From contig CAJTUV010000007.1 of the NCBI GenBank assembly GCA_910579515.1, positions 1-64,000 on the forward strand: a stretch of DNA of 64,000 nucleotides. The letters run 5' to 3'. This DNA comes from an uncultured Hungatella sp. (GTDB lineage Bacteria; Bacillota; Clostridia; Lachnospirales; Lachnospiraceae). Shown here piece by piece: positions 35,191-43,721 of this stretch (its first letter is position 1; each line of letters opens with the position of its first letter). The translations under genes were made by a program, and so were the position numbers. The notes under the pieces are model-generated. The model did not search any database and was not told the DNA's origin. It worked only from the letters and a program-made list of their open reading frames with translations.

Positions 35191-35219
35191 ATTATAAACA
35201 TTGCCATATTCACCGTCAA
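35191..35219 (-). promoter_or_regulatory. Promoter of the cell-wall-binding protein pair
   Basis: Minus strand TTGACG (35219-35214), 17 bp, TATAAT (35196-35191). Confidence 0.82.
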
Positions 35220-35250
35220 CTTACGATATTCTTTCTTTTCTTTAACAATT

Positions 35251-35296
35251 AAAAACCGCTACAATGTGGAATATTCTCACACATTGCAGCGGTTTT
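35251..35296 (-). terminator. Terminator of the S10-spc-alpha superoperon after rplQ
   Basis: The stem AAAACCGCT/AGCGGTTTT (35252-35260 with 35288-35296) continues as CAATGTG/CACATTG, followed on the minus strand by TTTTTAATT. It lies 14 bases past the rplQ stop. Confidence 0.92.
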
Positions 35297-35309
35297 CTTA
35301 CAGTTTTAA

Positions 35310-35846
35310 TTATACTAATTCAAGTAAAACTTCCATTGCACCATCGCCTTTACGCAATCCAATCTTAACGATTCTGGTATAGCCACCGTTCCGGTTTACA
35401 TATTTGGGCGCAATCTCGTCAAACAATTTTGCAACTAAGTCAACTGTTTTTGTGTTTCTCTTTCTTCCAGCCGGTGCAGCAGGAACCTCTGTCACATCAT
35501 ACAGGATCCGCAGCATCTGTCTTCTGGCATGAAGTCTGGAAGGCAGATCTTTCTTGATCTCTTTCTCTACTTCATCATAAACGGTAACTTTCTTGCCGTT
35601 TACTACTTCTTTGACTCTCTTGCCGTCTTTGTCCTTACGTGCAACCTTTGCCATAACCTTGACAGTCTCAAAATTATCTTTTTCCTTAATTGCCAGGGCA
35701 ATCACTCCCTCTGCAATCTTACGGACTTCTTTTGCTCTTGCCTCTGTGGTAACAATCTTTCCATTATAAATAAGAGCAGTCACCTGATTTCTCAGCAGCG
35801 CTTTTCTCTGGCTGGAAGTTTTTCCCAGCTTTCTATACTTTGCCAT
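35310..35846 (-). CDS. rplQ: 50S ribosomal protein L17 with internal insertion
   Basis: L17 sits near the peptide exit tunnel. The sequence has the KLGKTSSQRKALLRN start and the ending RIVKIGLRKGDGAMEVLLELV. At 178 aa it is longer than typical bacterial L17 (about 112-130). The extra part is a Lys-rich insertion around residues 52-102 (KDKDGKRVKEVVNGKKVTVYD). GGAGG precedes the ATG. It is the last gene of the superoperon, followed by a strong terminator. Confidence 0.96.
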   Translation of the reverse strand: MAKYRKLGKTSSQRKALLRNQVTALIYNGKIVTTEARAKEVRKIAEGVIALAIKEKDNFETVKVMAKVARKDKDGKRVKEVVNGKKVTVYDEVEKEIKKDLPSRLHARRQMLRILYDVTEVPAAPAGRKRNTKTVDLVAKLFDEIAPKYVNRNGGYTRIVKIGLRKGDGAMEVLLELV

Positions 35847-35974
35847 GTATCATTCCTCCATATTCCTGGAGTGCAGCCCCATGCCCTTTGGTCTTACTTA
35901 AGCCGCAGCATCCTTATTTTGTATCATACCCGATTCCCGCTTCCTTGGTCTTACGGAATCAGGCATCCGCATTC

Positions 35975-36934
35975 TTATTCATCACTGGGATTTAACTGCA
36001 GTCCCAGTTCTTTTAGTTTCGCCAAAACTTCTTCTAAAGACTTCCGTCCCAGATTCCGTACTTTCATCATATCCTCAGAAGTCCGGTTACACAGCTCTTC
36101 TACTGTATTGATTCCGGCTCTCTTGAGGCAGTTGTAAGAACGAACAGACAATTCCAGCTCGTCAATATTCATCTCCAGTACTTTTTCTTTTTCATTGTCT
36201 TCCTTCTCTACCATGACTTCCGCTGTCTTGGCATTCTCAGAAAGATCAATGAACAAGTTTAAATGCTCACTGAGAACTTTTGCTGCAAGGCTTACCGCTT
36301 CATCTGGAGCTAACGTTCCATTGGTATATACATCCAGGGTCAGTTTATCAAAATCAGTAATCTGGCCTACACGAGTGTTCTCCACAGACATATTGACACG
36401 CTCTACTGGTGTGTAGATAGAATCCACAGCAATCACTCCAATGGGAAGATCCTCTTTTTTATTCTTGTCTGCGCTGACATAACCACGGCCTTTGGTAATC
36501 GTAAGTTCCATGTAAAACTTACTGTCTGTACCGCCGCTCAACGTAGCGATCACCTGATCCGGGTTGAGAATCTCGATATCTGGATCTGCCTGAATATCCG
36601 CTCCGGTAATCACTCCTTCGCCTTCAAACTCGATGTATGCAGTTTTCACTTCATTACTGTCACTGCTGTTCTTGATTGCCAAACTCTTAATGTTCATGAT
36701 AATCTCAGTGACATCTTCCTTGACACCGGGGATGGAACTGAACTCATGTAAAACGCCGTCGATTTTCACCTGACTGACTGCCGCTCCAGGCAGAGAAGAG
36801 AGCATAATTCTTCTCAGTGAATTACCCAAGGTCGTGCCGTAGCCTCTTTCAAGTGGCTCTACTACAAACTTACCGTATTTTCTATCTTCTGAAATTTCAG
36901 CGATCTCAATGTTTGGTTTTTCGAAATCGAACAC
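35975..36934 (-). CDS. rpoA: RNA polymerase alpha subunit
   Basis: The alpha subunit dimerises to nucleate RNA polymerase assembly. The 319-aa protein has the N-terminal domain (FVVEPLERGYGTTLGNSLRRIMLSSL) and the C-terminal domain with helix-hairpin-helix (LELSVRSYNCLKRAGINTV). It starts at a GTG (36934) behind AGGAGG; the ATG at 36994 has no site. A 128-base spacer with no clear structure separates it from rplQ. Confidence 0.98.
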   Translation of the reverse strand: MFDFEKPNIEIAEISEDRKYGKFVVEPLERGYGTTLGNSLRRIMLSSLPGAAVSQVKIDGVLHEFSSIPGVKEDVTEIIMNIKSLAIKNSSDSNEVKTAYIEFEGEGVITGADIQADPDIEILNPDQVIATLSGGTDSKFYMELTITKGRGYVSADKNKKEDLPIGVIAVDSIYTPVERVNMSVENTRVGQITDFDKLTLDVYTNGTLAPDEAVSLAAKVLSEHLNLFIDLSENAKTAEVMVEKEDNEKEKVLEMNIDELELSVRSYNCLKRAGINTVEELCNRTSEDMMKVRNLGRKSLEEVLAKLKELGLQLNPSDE

Positions 36935-37027
36935 TCTAGCCCCTCCTTTTGGGTATAATATATCGAGGCTTTTATACTCAAAATCCCAATCCAACTTCTC
37001 CTACAATACTCAATGAGAGAACACGGA

Positions 37028-37621
37028 TTATTTGGAGTACAACTCGACGATAAGCATCTCATTTACTGGAACATCAATCTCGTCTCTTGTTGGCATCTCT
37101 TTTACAGTACCGCGCAGATTTTCTTTGTCAACCTCTAACCAAGCTGGTGACATTCTCCCTGCAGTTGCTTCTAATACGTCTTTGTATCTCTGTGAACCTT
37201 TGCACTTCTCTTTTACTTCAATCACATCTCCCGCTTTTACCAGGTAGGATGGGATATTTACGCATTTGCCGTTTACCAGGATGTGCTTGTGGTCTACAAT
37301 CTGTCTGGTCTCTCTTCTGGTACGTCCGAATCCCATACGGAACACAACGTTATCCAGTCTTCTCTCCAGAAGAATCATCAGGTTCTCACCTGCCTGACCG
37401 CCCATTCTCTCTGCTCTCGCGTAATAATTTCTGAACGGCTTCTCCAATACACCATAGATAAACTTTGCTTTCTGCTTCTCTCTTAACTGGAGACCATACT
37501 CGCTTATTTTTCTGTTGGCTCTTTTTAATGTTCTGTTTGATGTCTTATCTATTCCTAAATAAACTGGGTCCAAACCAAGGGATCTGCATCTTTTAAGAAC
37601 AGGAACTTTATCAACTGCCAC
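37028..37621 (-). CDS. rpsD: 30S ribosomal protein S4
   Basis: S4 is a primary 16S-binding protein. The 197-aa sequence has LLERRLDNVVFRMGFGRTRRE and the S4 RNA-binding domain (DHKHILVNGKCVNIPSYLVKAGD). The N-terminal zinc cysteines are absent, so it is the zinc-independent form. It starts with GTG at 37621, eight bases after AGGAGG. It lies between rpsK and rpoA. Confidence 0.98.
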   Translation of the reverse strand: MAVDKVPVLKRCRSLGLDPVYLGIDKTSNRTLKRANRKISEYGLQLREKQKAKFIYGVLEKPFRNYYARAERMGGQAGENLMILLERRLDNVVFRMGFGRTRRETRQIVDHKHILVNGKCVNIPSYLVKAGDVIEVKEKCKGSQRYKDVLEATAGRMSPAWLEVDKENLRGTVKEMPTRDEIDVPVNEMLIVELYSK

Positions 37622-37637
37622 TTTTCGTACCTCCTAA

Positions 37638-38039
37638 TTAAACTCTTCTACGTTTTGGCGGACGACATCCGTTGTGTGGAACTGGTGTCACATCCTTGAT
37701 ACTAGTTACTTCAATACCGCATGCAGAAAGTGCACGGATTGCTGCCTCACGTCCCGAGCCGGGTCCTTTTACCATAACGTCTACAGATTTTAAACCATGT
37801 ACGATTGCCGCCTTCGCAGCAGTCTCTGCCGCCATCTGTGCTGCATATGGAGTAGATTTCCTTGAACCTCTAAATCCCAGACCGCCAGCACTTGCCCATG
37901 ATAAAGCGTTCCCCTGTGTGTCCGTCAACGTCACGATTGTGTTGTTAAAGGAGGACTGGATATGTGCCTGTCCGCGTTCAACGTTTTTCTTTACGCGCTT
38001 TTTTGTCACCTTTTTTGTGGTGGACTTACTTTTAGCCAT
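37638..38039 (-). CDS. rpsK: 30S ribosomal protein S11
   Basis: S11 lines the platform of the 30S subunit. The 133-aa protein has a Lys-rich N-terminus, AHIQSSFNNTIVTLTDTQGN, SWASAGGLGFRGSRKSTPYAAQ and the terminal VTPVPHNGCRPPKRRRV. The ribosome-binding site is weak (TAGG). It follows rpsM. Confidence 0.98.
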   Translation of the reverse strand: MAKSKSTTKKVTKKRVKKNVERGQAHIQSSFNNTIVTLTDTQGNALSWASAGGLGFRGSRKSTPYAAQMAAETAAKAAIVHGLKSVDVMVKGPGSGREAAIRALSACGIEVTSIKDVTPVPHNGCRPPKRRRV

Positions 38040-38124
38040 CTTAAACTAACCTACTTTCTTCCAAATTGCTCGAATCCTGTTTCCTGTTATTAAAACATGC
38101 AACGTGATTCTAGTTTCTGTGTTA

Positions 38125-38493
38125 TTATTTCTTCTTGTTTGCTACGGTTTTACGAGGACCTTTGCGGGTTCTTGCATTGGTCTTAGTCTTCTGTCCGCGA
38201 ACTGGCAGACTCTTTCTATGACGGATTCCACGATAGCAGCCGATTTCCTGAAGTCTCTTGATGTTCATGGCAATCTCTCTGCGCAAATCACCTTCCACCA
38301 TCTGAGTCTCAGCAATTACTGCCGCGATCTTTTTCACCTCGTCATCGGTTAAATCCTTAACACGCGTATCAGGATTCACGCCGGCTTCTGCAAGAATACG
38401 ATTTGAGCTTGCTCTACCAATGCCATAGATATAAGTCAGACCGATTTCAACACGTTTTTCCCTTGGTAAATCAACACCTGAAATACGAGCCAT
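38125..38493 (-). CDS. rpsM: 30S ribosomal protein S13
   Basis: S13 forms inter-subunit bridge B1 and contacts P-site tRNA. The 122-aa protein has MARISGVDLPREKRVEIGLTY-type start, YGIGRASSNRIL, and the basic tail RGQKTKTNARTRKGPRKT. AGGAGG lies 12 bases before the ATG. It lies between rpmJ and rpsK. Confidence 0.98.
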   Translation of the reverse strand: MARISGVDLPREKRVEIGLTYIYGIGRASSNRILAEAGVNPDTRVKDLTDDEVKKIAAVIAETQMVEGDLRREIAMNIKRLQEIGCYRGIRHRKSLPVRGQKTKTNARTRKGPRKTVANKKK

Positions 38494-38526
38494 GTGTGTA
38501 GTACACCTCCTGTAAAATTTTGTTTC

Positions 38527-38640
38527 TTAACCTTGTCTCTGTTTGTGCTTAGGGTTTTCACAGATTACTCTGATGCTGCCCTTACGCTTGATGATTTTGC
38601 ATTTTTCGCAAATCGGTTTTACTGATGATCTAACCTTCAC
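38527..38640 (-). CDS. rpmJ: 50S ribosomal protein L36
   Basis: A 37-codon gene too short for most ORF thresholds. It starts with GTG at 38640, seven bases after AAGGAG, and reads MKVRSSVKPICEKCKIIKRK onward to HKQRQG before TAA. The C-x2-C, C and H residues form the zinc site of the zinc-type L36. The order infA-rpmJ-rpsM is standard. Confidence 0.95.
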   Translation of the reverse strand: MKVRSSVKPICEKCKIIKRKGSIRVICENPKHKQRQG

Positions 38641-38788
38641 AGCAATTCTCCTTTCATTACAAATACGCCTATCCTGGCGTATCCGCTTCTATACCTAAAG
38701 TATACACTTTTGGGCAAAGTTCACCTGGTACTTCAACAAAGTCGCTAAAGCATTATACCATCTTTCCCCTGGGAAAGCAAGTATTTTC
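38641..38788 (-). other. infA-rpmJ spacer with two hairpins
   Basis: No gene. ATACGCC/GGCGTAT (38663-38682, 6-base loop) and a second stem CTTTCCC/GGGAAAG near 38764-38779 could form in the transcript. Neither is followed by a U tract, so a processing or translational role is more likely than termination. Confidence 0.5.
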
Positions 38789-39007
38789 TTACTTATCTCT
38801 CCAAATAATCCGTCCTTTGGACAAATCATAGGGCGACAATTCAATCGTCACCTTATCCCCTGGCAAAATCTTAATATAATTCATACGCAGCTTACCGCTG
38901 ATATGCGCCAGGACCTGATGACCATTCTCCAGCTCTACCTGAAACATGGCGTTTGGCAGTTTTTCAACCACAACTCCTTCAATCTCTATCACATCTGCCT
39001 TTGACAT
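38789..39007 (-). CDS. infA: Translation initiation factor IF-1
   Basis: IF-1 binds the 30S A site during initiation. The 72-aa OB-fold protein reads MSKADVIEIEGVVVEKLPNA at the start and contains VLAHISGKLRMNYIKILPGD, ending GRIIWRDK. AAGGAGG precedes the ATG. It lies between the KOW protein and rpmJ. Confidence 0.98.
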   Translation of the reverse strand: MSKADVIEIEGVVVEKLPNAMFQVELENGHQVLAHISGKLRMNYIKILPGDKVTIELSPYDLSKGRIIWRDK

Positions 39008-39021
39008 ATCGTCTTACCTCC

Positions 39022-39291
39022 TTAGACTTGACTTTCTCTCTTGTAGCAGCGAATAAGTTTTCTGATTTCCTCATCCGTCAGCTTTTCTTCACAAATCAAT
39101 TCCATTCTTCTTGTCTGGTCCTGATCATGAATAATCTGTATATGTTTTTTATTTTTACGTTTTGGCTTCTTAAAAGGCCGGAGCTTTCCGTCCACCAGAA
39201 GAACATATTCGTCGGTTTCTTCCATTATGACAAAGAAATCCCCTTTGTCATGTCCAGCCAAAGATTTTGCCAATGCGCCGGTTCCGTTCAC
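39022..39291 (-). CDS. KOW-domain (L14e-like) RNA-binding protein
   Basis: A small protein of the KOW/L14e-L6e-like type found in Clostridia next to map and infA. The likely start is a GTG at 39291, because GGAGGG lies seven bases upstream of it; an ATG at 39306 lacks a site and contains that sequence. The 89-aa protein has the KOW-type segment AKSLAGHDKGDFFVIMEETDEYVLLVDG and a basic PFKKPKRKNKKH stretch. The role is unknown; ribosome association is an inference from context. Confidence 0.8.
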   Translation of the reverse strand: MNGTGALAKSLAGHDKGDFFVIMEETDEYVLLVDGKLRPFKKPKRKNKKHIQIIHDQDQTRRMELICEEKLTDEEIRKLIRCYKRESQV

Positions 39292-39311
39292 CTTCTTACC
39301 CTCCATGCAGA

Positions 39312-40100
39312 CTATGCGATATAAACAGCTCCCTGCTTTTTCTCAGAATCCAACATAGACAGGATTTCCGGTCCATCCTCACATATCAATATTGTATTTT
39401 CATAATGTGCTGACAAGGAACCGTCTTCTGTTACAACAGTCCAGTCGTCGTCCAGCCAGCAGACATCCAGCCGGCCTTCATTGATCATAGGCTCTATCGC
39501 CAACGTCATACCTGCGCGAAGCTTCATTCCTCTTTTTTTCCGAGCAAAATTGGGTACTTCCGGATCCTCATGAAGATGTTCCCCAATTCCATGCCCGACC
39601 AGATCCCGCACAACGCCATAGCCGAACTTTTCCGCATAAGCCTGGATTGCAAAAGAGATATCGTTGAGATGATTGCCAGGTTTTGCATATTTTATACCTT
39701 CAAAAAAACATTGCTTTGTTACATCAATAAGCTGCTTTGCCTGTGGACTGATTTCTCCGATTCCATAGGTTCTGGCTGCATCGGAATGGTATCCCTTATA
39801 GATTACCCCTGCATCCAAACTGACAATATCGCCTTCTCTTAAAATTCGCTTTTTACTGGGAATCCCATGAACCACTTCGTCGTTCACTGACACACAGATA
39901 GAAGCAGGATAGCCGCTATAGTTTTTAAAAGAAGGAATGCAGCCATAGCTTCGAATAATCTCGTCTCCCAACTGGTTCACTTCCCAGGTAGACATTCCCT
40001 CCTTTAGGGCTTTTCCTAATGCCTCGTGAGTCTCAGCCAAAATCTTTCCGGCTTTTCTCATAAGTTCAATCTGTCGCTCTGATTTAATGGTAACCGCCAT
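39312..40100 (-). CDS. map: Methionine aminopeptidase, type I
   Basis: MetAP removes the N-terminal methionine of new proteins. The 262-aa protein has the metal ligands in LDAGVIYKGYHSDAART (two Asp), GHGIGEHLHEDP (His), LAIEPMIN (Glu) and HYENTIL (Glu). The adk-map-infA order is typical. It starts three bases past the adk stop. Confidence 0.97.
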   Translation of the reverse strand: MAVTIKSERQIELMRKAGKILAETHEALGKALKEGMSTWEVNQLGDEIIRSYGCIPSFKNYSGYPASICVSVNDEVVHGIPSKKRILREGDIVSLDAGVIYKGYHSDAARTYGIGEISPQAKQLIDVTKQCFFEGIKYAKPGNHLNDISFAIQAYAEKFGYGVVRDLVGHGIGEHLHEDPEVPNFARKKRGMKLRAGMTLAIEPMINEGRLDVCWLDDDWTVVTEDGSLSAHYENTILICEDGPEILSMLDSEKKQGAVYIA

Positions 40101-40103
40101 AAC

Positions 40104-40751
40104 CTACTCTGCTCCAAGTACCTTCACAATGCTCTGGAATACGTCTTCCATATTCTGAGTTCCGTCTACCTCTGCCAAAACCCCTGCCTTCTTGTAATAA
40201 TCAATCAAAGGCTGTGTCTGCTGATGATAGATCTCCAGACGTTTTTGGACTGTCTCAGGCTTATCATCGTCTCTTAACACCAAATTCTGGCCGCAAGTAT
40301 CGCAGGCTCCTTCTTTCTTTGGCGGATTAAAAGCCACATGGTATGTAGCGCCGCAGTTTAAACAAGCTCTGCGTCCTGACATACGGTTGATAATGTTGTC
40401 GTCTGCCACTTCCACATTGACAGCATAATCAATCGCTTCTCCCATGTCTGCCAGTGCCTTTGTAAGGCTTTCTGCCTGAGGAATTGTCCTTGGAAATCCA
40501 TCCAGCACATAACCGTCTGCACAATCGGCTTCTTTAATCCGGTCCATCAACATACCAATGGTAATCTCGTCTGGAACCAGCATCCCCTGATCCATAAATG
40601 TTTTTGCCTTCATCCCAAGCTCTGTCCCACCCTTAATATTGGCACGGAAAATGTCTCCGGTAGAGATATGAGGAATGTGATATTTTTCTGCAATTTTCTT
40701 AGCCTGAGTACCCTTTCCAGCCCCAGGAGCACCTAACATAATAAGCTTCAT
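40104..40751 (-). CDS. adk: Adenylate kinase, zinc-LID type
   Basis: Adk interconverts AMP, ADP and ATP. The 215-aa protein has the P-loop GAPGAGKGTQA, the DGFPRT motif and a LID domain with four cysteines (CLNCGATYHV and CDTCGQN), as in Gram-positive zinc-binding adenylate kinases. AAGGAG sets the start at 40751. An intrinsic-terminator-like hairpin lies between secY and this gene. Confidence 0.97.
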   Translation of the reverse strand: MKLIMLGAPGAGKGTQAKKIAEKYHIPHISTGDIFRANIKGGTELGMKAKTFMDQGMLVPDEITIGMLMDRIKEADCADGYVLDGFPRTIPQAESLTKALADMGEAIDYAVNVEVADDNIINRMSGRRACLNCGATYHVAFNPPKKEGACDTCGQNLVLRDDDKPETVQKRLEIYHQQTQPLIDYYKKAGVLAEVDGTQNMEDVFQSIVKVLGAE

Positions 40752-40789
40752 ACCTATTCTCCTTTTCTTTCCCAGACGCATAATATGGC

Positions 40790-40819
40790 AAAAGAAAGGG
40801 CGAAAATGCCCCTTCTTTT
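40790..40819 (-). terminator. Internal terminator or attenuator between secY and adk
   Basis: A 12-bp stem, AAAAGAAGGGGC/GCCCTTTCTTTT on the minus strand (one G-U pair), with a 6-base loop and terminal Ts. Because adk and later genes depend on this transcript, partial read-through is likely. Confidence 0.6.
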
Positions 40820-40829
40820 TTCAAGTGCA

Positions 40830-42146
40830 TTAATCGTTTAAAAATCCTTTATAATTACGCACAAGCATCTGTGATTCAATTGCCTTAATCGTCTCCAAAA
40901 TAACGCCTACAATAATAATCAAAGAAGTTCCTGCAAAAGACAGATTACCGATATTAAACAAACCGGATACAATAATCGGAACCACGCTTACCACCATCAG
41001 TCCGCAGGCTCCCACAAAAACAATATAGTTTAAAATATTGTTCAGGTAATCAGAAGTTGGCTTTCCCGGACGGATTCCAGGAATAAATCCTCCCTGCTTC
41101 TTAATGTTGTTGGCTACCTCCAAAGGATTAAACGTGATGGATGTGTAGAAATATGCAAACACCACAATCAATACAAGATAAATTACAAGTCCAATGGAAT
41201 ATACCGGCGCTTCAGGACGAAACCAGGAGGAAGAACTCAGCATTCTTAAAATTTTCCCTCCAAACGTCGAGTAATCTACTGTAAAAAACTGTGCAATCAT
41301 AACCGGCATAGACATAATGGAAGAAGCAAAAATCACAGGAATTACTCCCGCGGTATTAACCTTTAATGGGATAACGGAAGATTGTCCGCCTACCATTCTT
41401 CTTCCCTGCATCTTTTGGGAATACTGCACCGGAATCCTTCTTTCACCATCCTGAAGAATGATAACAAAGACTACCATAGCGCCGATAACCGCTAATATAA
41501 TGAGCGTGGTCACCACAGCAACCGGAATATTTTTTCCGCTTAAAAATCTGGTGTAAATTGTGTTGATGTCATTGGGAAGACTGGAGATAATGTTGAACAA
41601 AAGGACAATAGAAATACCATTTCCAATACCGTTCTCCGTAATTCTTTCGCCAATCCACATCAAAAGTGCGCTGCCAGCCGTCATCGTGGCAATAGCAACA
41701 ATTATACTGAGTGCATTAAACTCTAATAAAAGTCCCTGACCGCCAAAACCAACAGCCATGGCAGTTGACTCGATCAAAGCCAGTCCTACTGTCAGATAAC
41801 GGGTGTACTCAGCAATTTTTCTTCTCCCATCCTCGCCTTCCCGCTGCATTTCTTCCAGTTTCGGAATTGCAATGGTCATAAGCTGCATAATAATCGAAGA
41901 TGTGATATAGGGGGTAATGCTCAAAGCGAAGACGGACATGCTGGTGAAGGAACCACCAGTCATGGCATTAAAAAAATTAAATGCATCTCCGCTCTGTTTT
42001 GCAAAGAAATCTGCAAAATAACTTGTATTAACTCCAGGAATCGGCAGTTCAGACCCGAAACGAATCACTACCAACATCATAAAGGTGTACAGCAGCTTCT
42101 TTCGAACGTCCTTAATACGTAACGCGTCTCGGAGTGTTTTTAACAT
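40830..42146 (-). CDS. secY: Preprotein translocase subunit SecY
   Basis: SecY is the channel of the Sec translocon that SecA drives. The 438-aa protein has about ten membrane segments, the plug-region motif PGVNTSYFADFF, and the conserved GERRIPVQYSQK and GIRPGKPTSDYLN loops. The start at 42146 lies one base past the rplO stop with GAGGTG upstream, ruling out the longer frame. Confidence 0.98.
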   Translation of the reverse strand: MLKTLRDALRIKDVRKKLLYTFMMLVVIRFGSELPIPGVNTSYFADFFAKQSGDAFNFFNAMTGGSFTSMSVFALSITPYITSSIIMQLMTIAIPKLEEMQREGEDGRRKIAEYTRYLTVGLALIESTAMAVGFGGQGLLLEFNALSIIVAIATMTAGSALLMWIGERITENGIGNGISIVLLFNIISSLPNDINTIYTRFLSGKNIPVAVVTTLIILAVIGAMVVFVIILQDGERRIPVQYSQKMQGRRMVGGQSSVIPLKVNTAGVIPVIFASSIMSMPVMIAQFFTVDYSTFGGKILRMLSSSSWFRPEAPVYSIGLVIYLVLIVVFAYFYTSITFNPLEVANNIKKQGGFIPGIRPGKPTSDYLNNILNYIVFVGACGLMVVSVVPIIVSGLFNIGNLSFAGTSLIIIVGVILETIKAIESQMLVRNYKGFLND

Positions 42147-42147
42147 A

Positions 42148-42588
42148 TTAGACCACCTCGCAGGTTCCGCCAACGGCTTCAATCTTGGCCTTTGCGCCAT
42201 CGCTGAATGCGTTAACTTTAACCGTAAGCTTCTTTGTCAGTTCACCGTCGCCAAGAATCTTAACGCCGTCTCTTGGGTTTTTAATAATTCCAATGTCCAT
42301 CAGAGACTCTACAGTTACTACTGCATCGTTCTCAAATCTCTCTAGTGCACTTACATTGATAGCAATGATCTCTTTTGTATTACGATTTGTGAAGCCCCTC
42401 TTTGGAAGCCGCCGATAAAGTGGCATCTGACCGCCTTCGAAGCCTGGTCTTGGAGCACCGGAACGTGCTTTCTGACCCTTATGTCCCTTACCGGCAGTCT
42501 TGCCGTTTCCTGAACCGTGGCCACGGCCCCTTCTGAAGCTGTCGCTGTGCTTGGAACCTTCGGCTGGCTTTAAATTAGATAAATCCAT
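42148..42588 (-). CDS. rplO: 50S ribosomal protein L15
   Basis: L15 is a late-assembly 50S protein. The 146-aa sequence has MDLSNLKPAEGS, the Gly-rich RRGRGHGSGNGKTAGKGHKG and PGFEGGQMPLYRRLPKRGF. AAGGAGG sets the start at 42588, so the longer frame into rpmD is rejected. It is followed by secY. Confidence 0.98.
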   Translation of the reverse strand: MDLSNLKPAEGSKHSDSFRRGRGHGSGNGKTAGKGHKGQKARSGAPRPGFEGGQMPLYRRLPKRGFTNRNTKEIIAINVSALERFENDAVVTVESLMDIGIIKNPRDGVKILGDGELTKKLTVKVNAFSDGAKAKIEAVGGTCEVV

Positions 42589-42611
42589 GTCTTCACCTCC
42601 TTGTCCTGGTC

Positions 42612-42794
42612 TTAAACTTCTTCTACTTTTACTAAATGTCTCACATGCCAAATCATGCCTCTTACGGCTTCATTATCTGGCATCTCAACTGTCTTGTTTA
42701 ATTTTCTTAAGCCTAAAGCCTCTACCGTAGCTTTCTGTTTTGGAACCGCACCGATAGGGGATTTGACTAAAGTTATTTTTAATTTTTCAGCCAT
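42612..42794 (-). CDS. rpmD: 50S ribosomal protein L30
   Basis: A 60-aa protein with the L30 pattern KITLVKSPIGAVPKQKATVEALGL and VRGMIWHVRHLV. AAGGAGG precedes the ATG. It lies between rpsE and rplO. Confidence 0.97.
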   Translation of the reverse strand: MAEKLKITLVKSPIGAVPKQKATVEALGLRKLNKTVEMPDNEAVRGMIWHVRHLVKVEEV

Positions 42795-42807
42795 CTTTTC
42801 TTCCTCC

Positions 42808-43317
42808 TTAGCCTACAATCTCTTCCACGGATTTACCGCGAAGTCTTGCAACTTCTTCTGGAGTCTTCATCTGGCATAATCCGTTTAAGGTAGCCAAAAC
42901 AACATTGGTCTTGTTGTTTGAACCTAATGATTTTGTACGGATATTTTTGATTCCTGCCAGCTCAACCACAGCACGGGCCGGACCGCCGGCGATGATACCA
43001 GTACCTTCTGGAGCCTTCTTTAAAAGAACCGTTGCGCTGCCAAATTTTCCAAGGAAATCATGGGGGATACTCTTATTCTCATCCACCGGAATCTCTACCA
43101 GGTTTTTCATAGCGGCCTCTTTTCCTTTCCGAATTGCCTCAGGAACTTCACCCGCCTTACCAAGGCCTGCACCTACGTGTCCATTTCCATCACCTACTAC
43201 TACTAAAGCAGAGAATCTCATGGTACGTCCACCTTTTACAGTCTTAGACACACGCTTGATAGCAACTACTCTGTCGTTTAATTCTAACTGACTTGCGTCA
43301 ATGATTGTACGCTTCAT
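42808..43317 (-). CDS. rpsE: 30S ribosomal protein S5
   Basis: S5 supports decoding accuracy at the 30S entry channel. The 169-aa protein has the RVVAIKRVSKTVKGGRTMRFSA start, GHVGAGLGKAGEVPEAIRKG and the GTGIIAGGPARAVVELAG motif. AGGAG precedes the ATG. It lies between rplR and rpmD. Confidence 0.98.
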   Translation of the reverse strand: MKRTIIDASQLELNDRVVAIKRVSKTVKGGRTMRFSALVVVGDGNGHVGAGLGKAGEVPEAIRKGKEAAMKNLVEIPVDENKSIPHDFLGKFGSATVLLKKAPEGTGIIAGGPARAVVELAGIKNIRTKSLGSNNKTNVVLATLNGLCQMKTPEEVARLRGKSVEEIVG

Positions 43318-43335
43318 GCTGTATTCTCCTCTCTA

Positions 43336-43704
43336 CTAGAATTTCAGACCAGCTTCACGAGCTGCGTCTGCCAGTGCCTGAATCTTACCCTGATATATAA
43401 ACCCGCCTCTGTCAAAGACAACAGTTTCAATACCTTTCTCCAAGGCTCTCTTAGCAATCAATGTGCCGATATATGCTGCTGCATCAACGGTGTTGGTATG
43501 TTCCAGTTCAGCCCTTGCAGATTTTTCTACTGTTGAAGCTGCAACTAAAGTATTGCCAACTGTATCGTCAATAATTTGAGCATACATATGATTATTACTT
43601 CTAAACACAGCCAAACGCGGTCTCTCGGCCGTGCCGGAAAAACGATTGCGTAATCTGCGGTGTTTTTTCTCGCGAACTTCGCTTCTTGATTTCTTACTAA
43701 CCAT
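43336..43704 (-). CDS. rplR: 50S ribosomal protein L18
   Basis: L18 binds 5S rRNA. The 122-aa protein has the basic start SEVREKKHRRLRNRFSGTAERPRL, YAQIIDDTVGNTL and the terminal FDRGGFIYQGKIQALADAAREAGLKF. AAGGAG precedes the ATG. Confidence 0.98.
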   Translation of the reverse strand: MVSKKSRSEVREKKHRRLRNRFSGTAERPRLAVFRSNNHMYAQIIDDTVGNTLVAASTVEKSARAELEHTNTVDAAAYIGTLIAKRALEKGIETVVFDRGGFIYQGKIQALADAAREAGLKF

Positions 43705-43721
43705 TTTTACACTCTCCTTAA

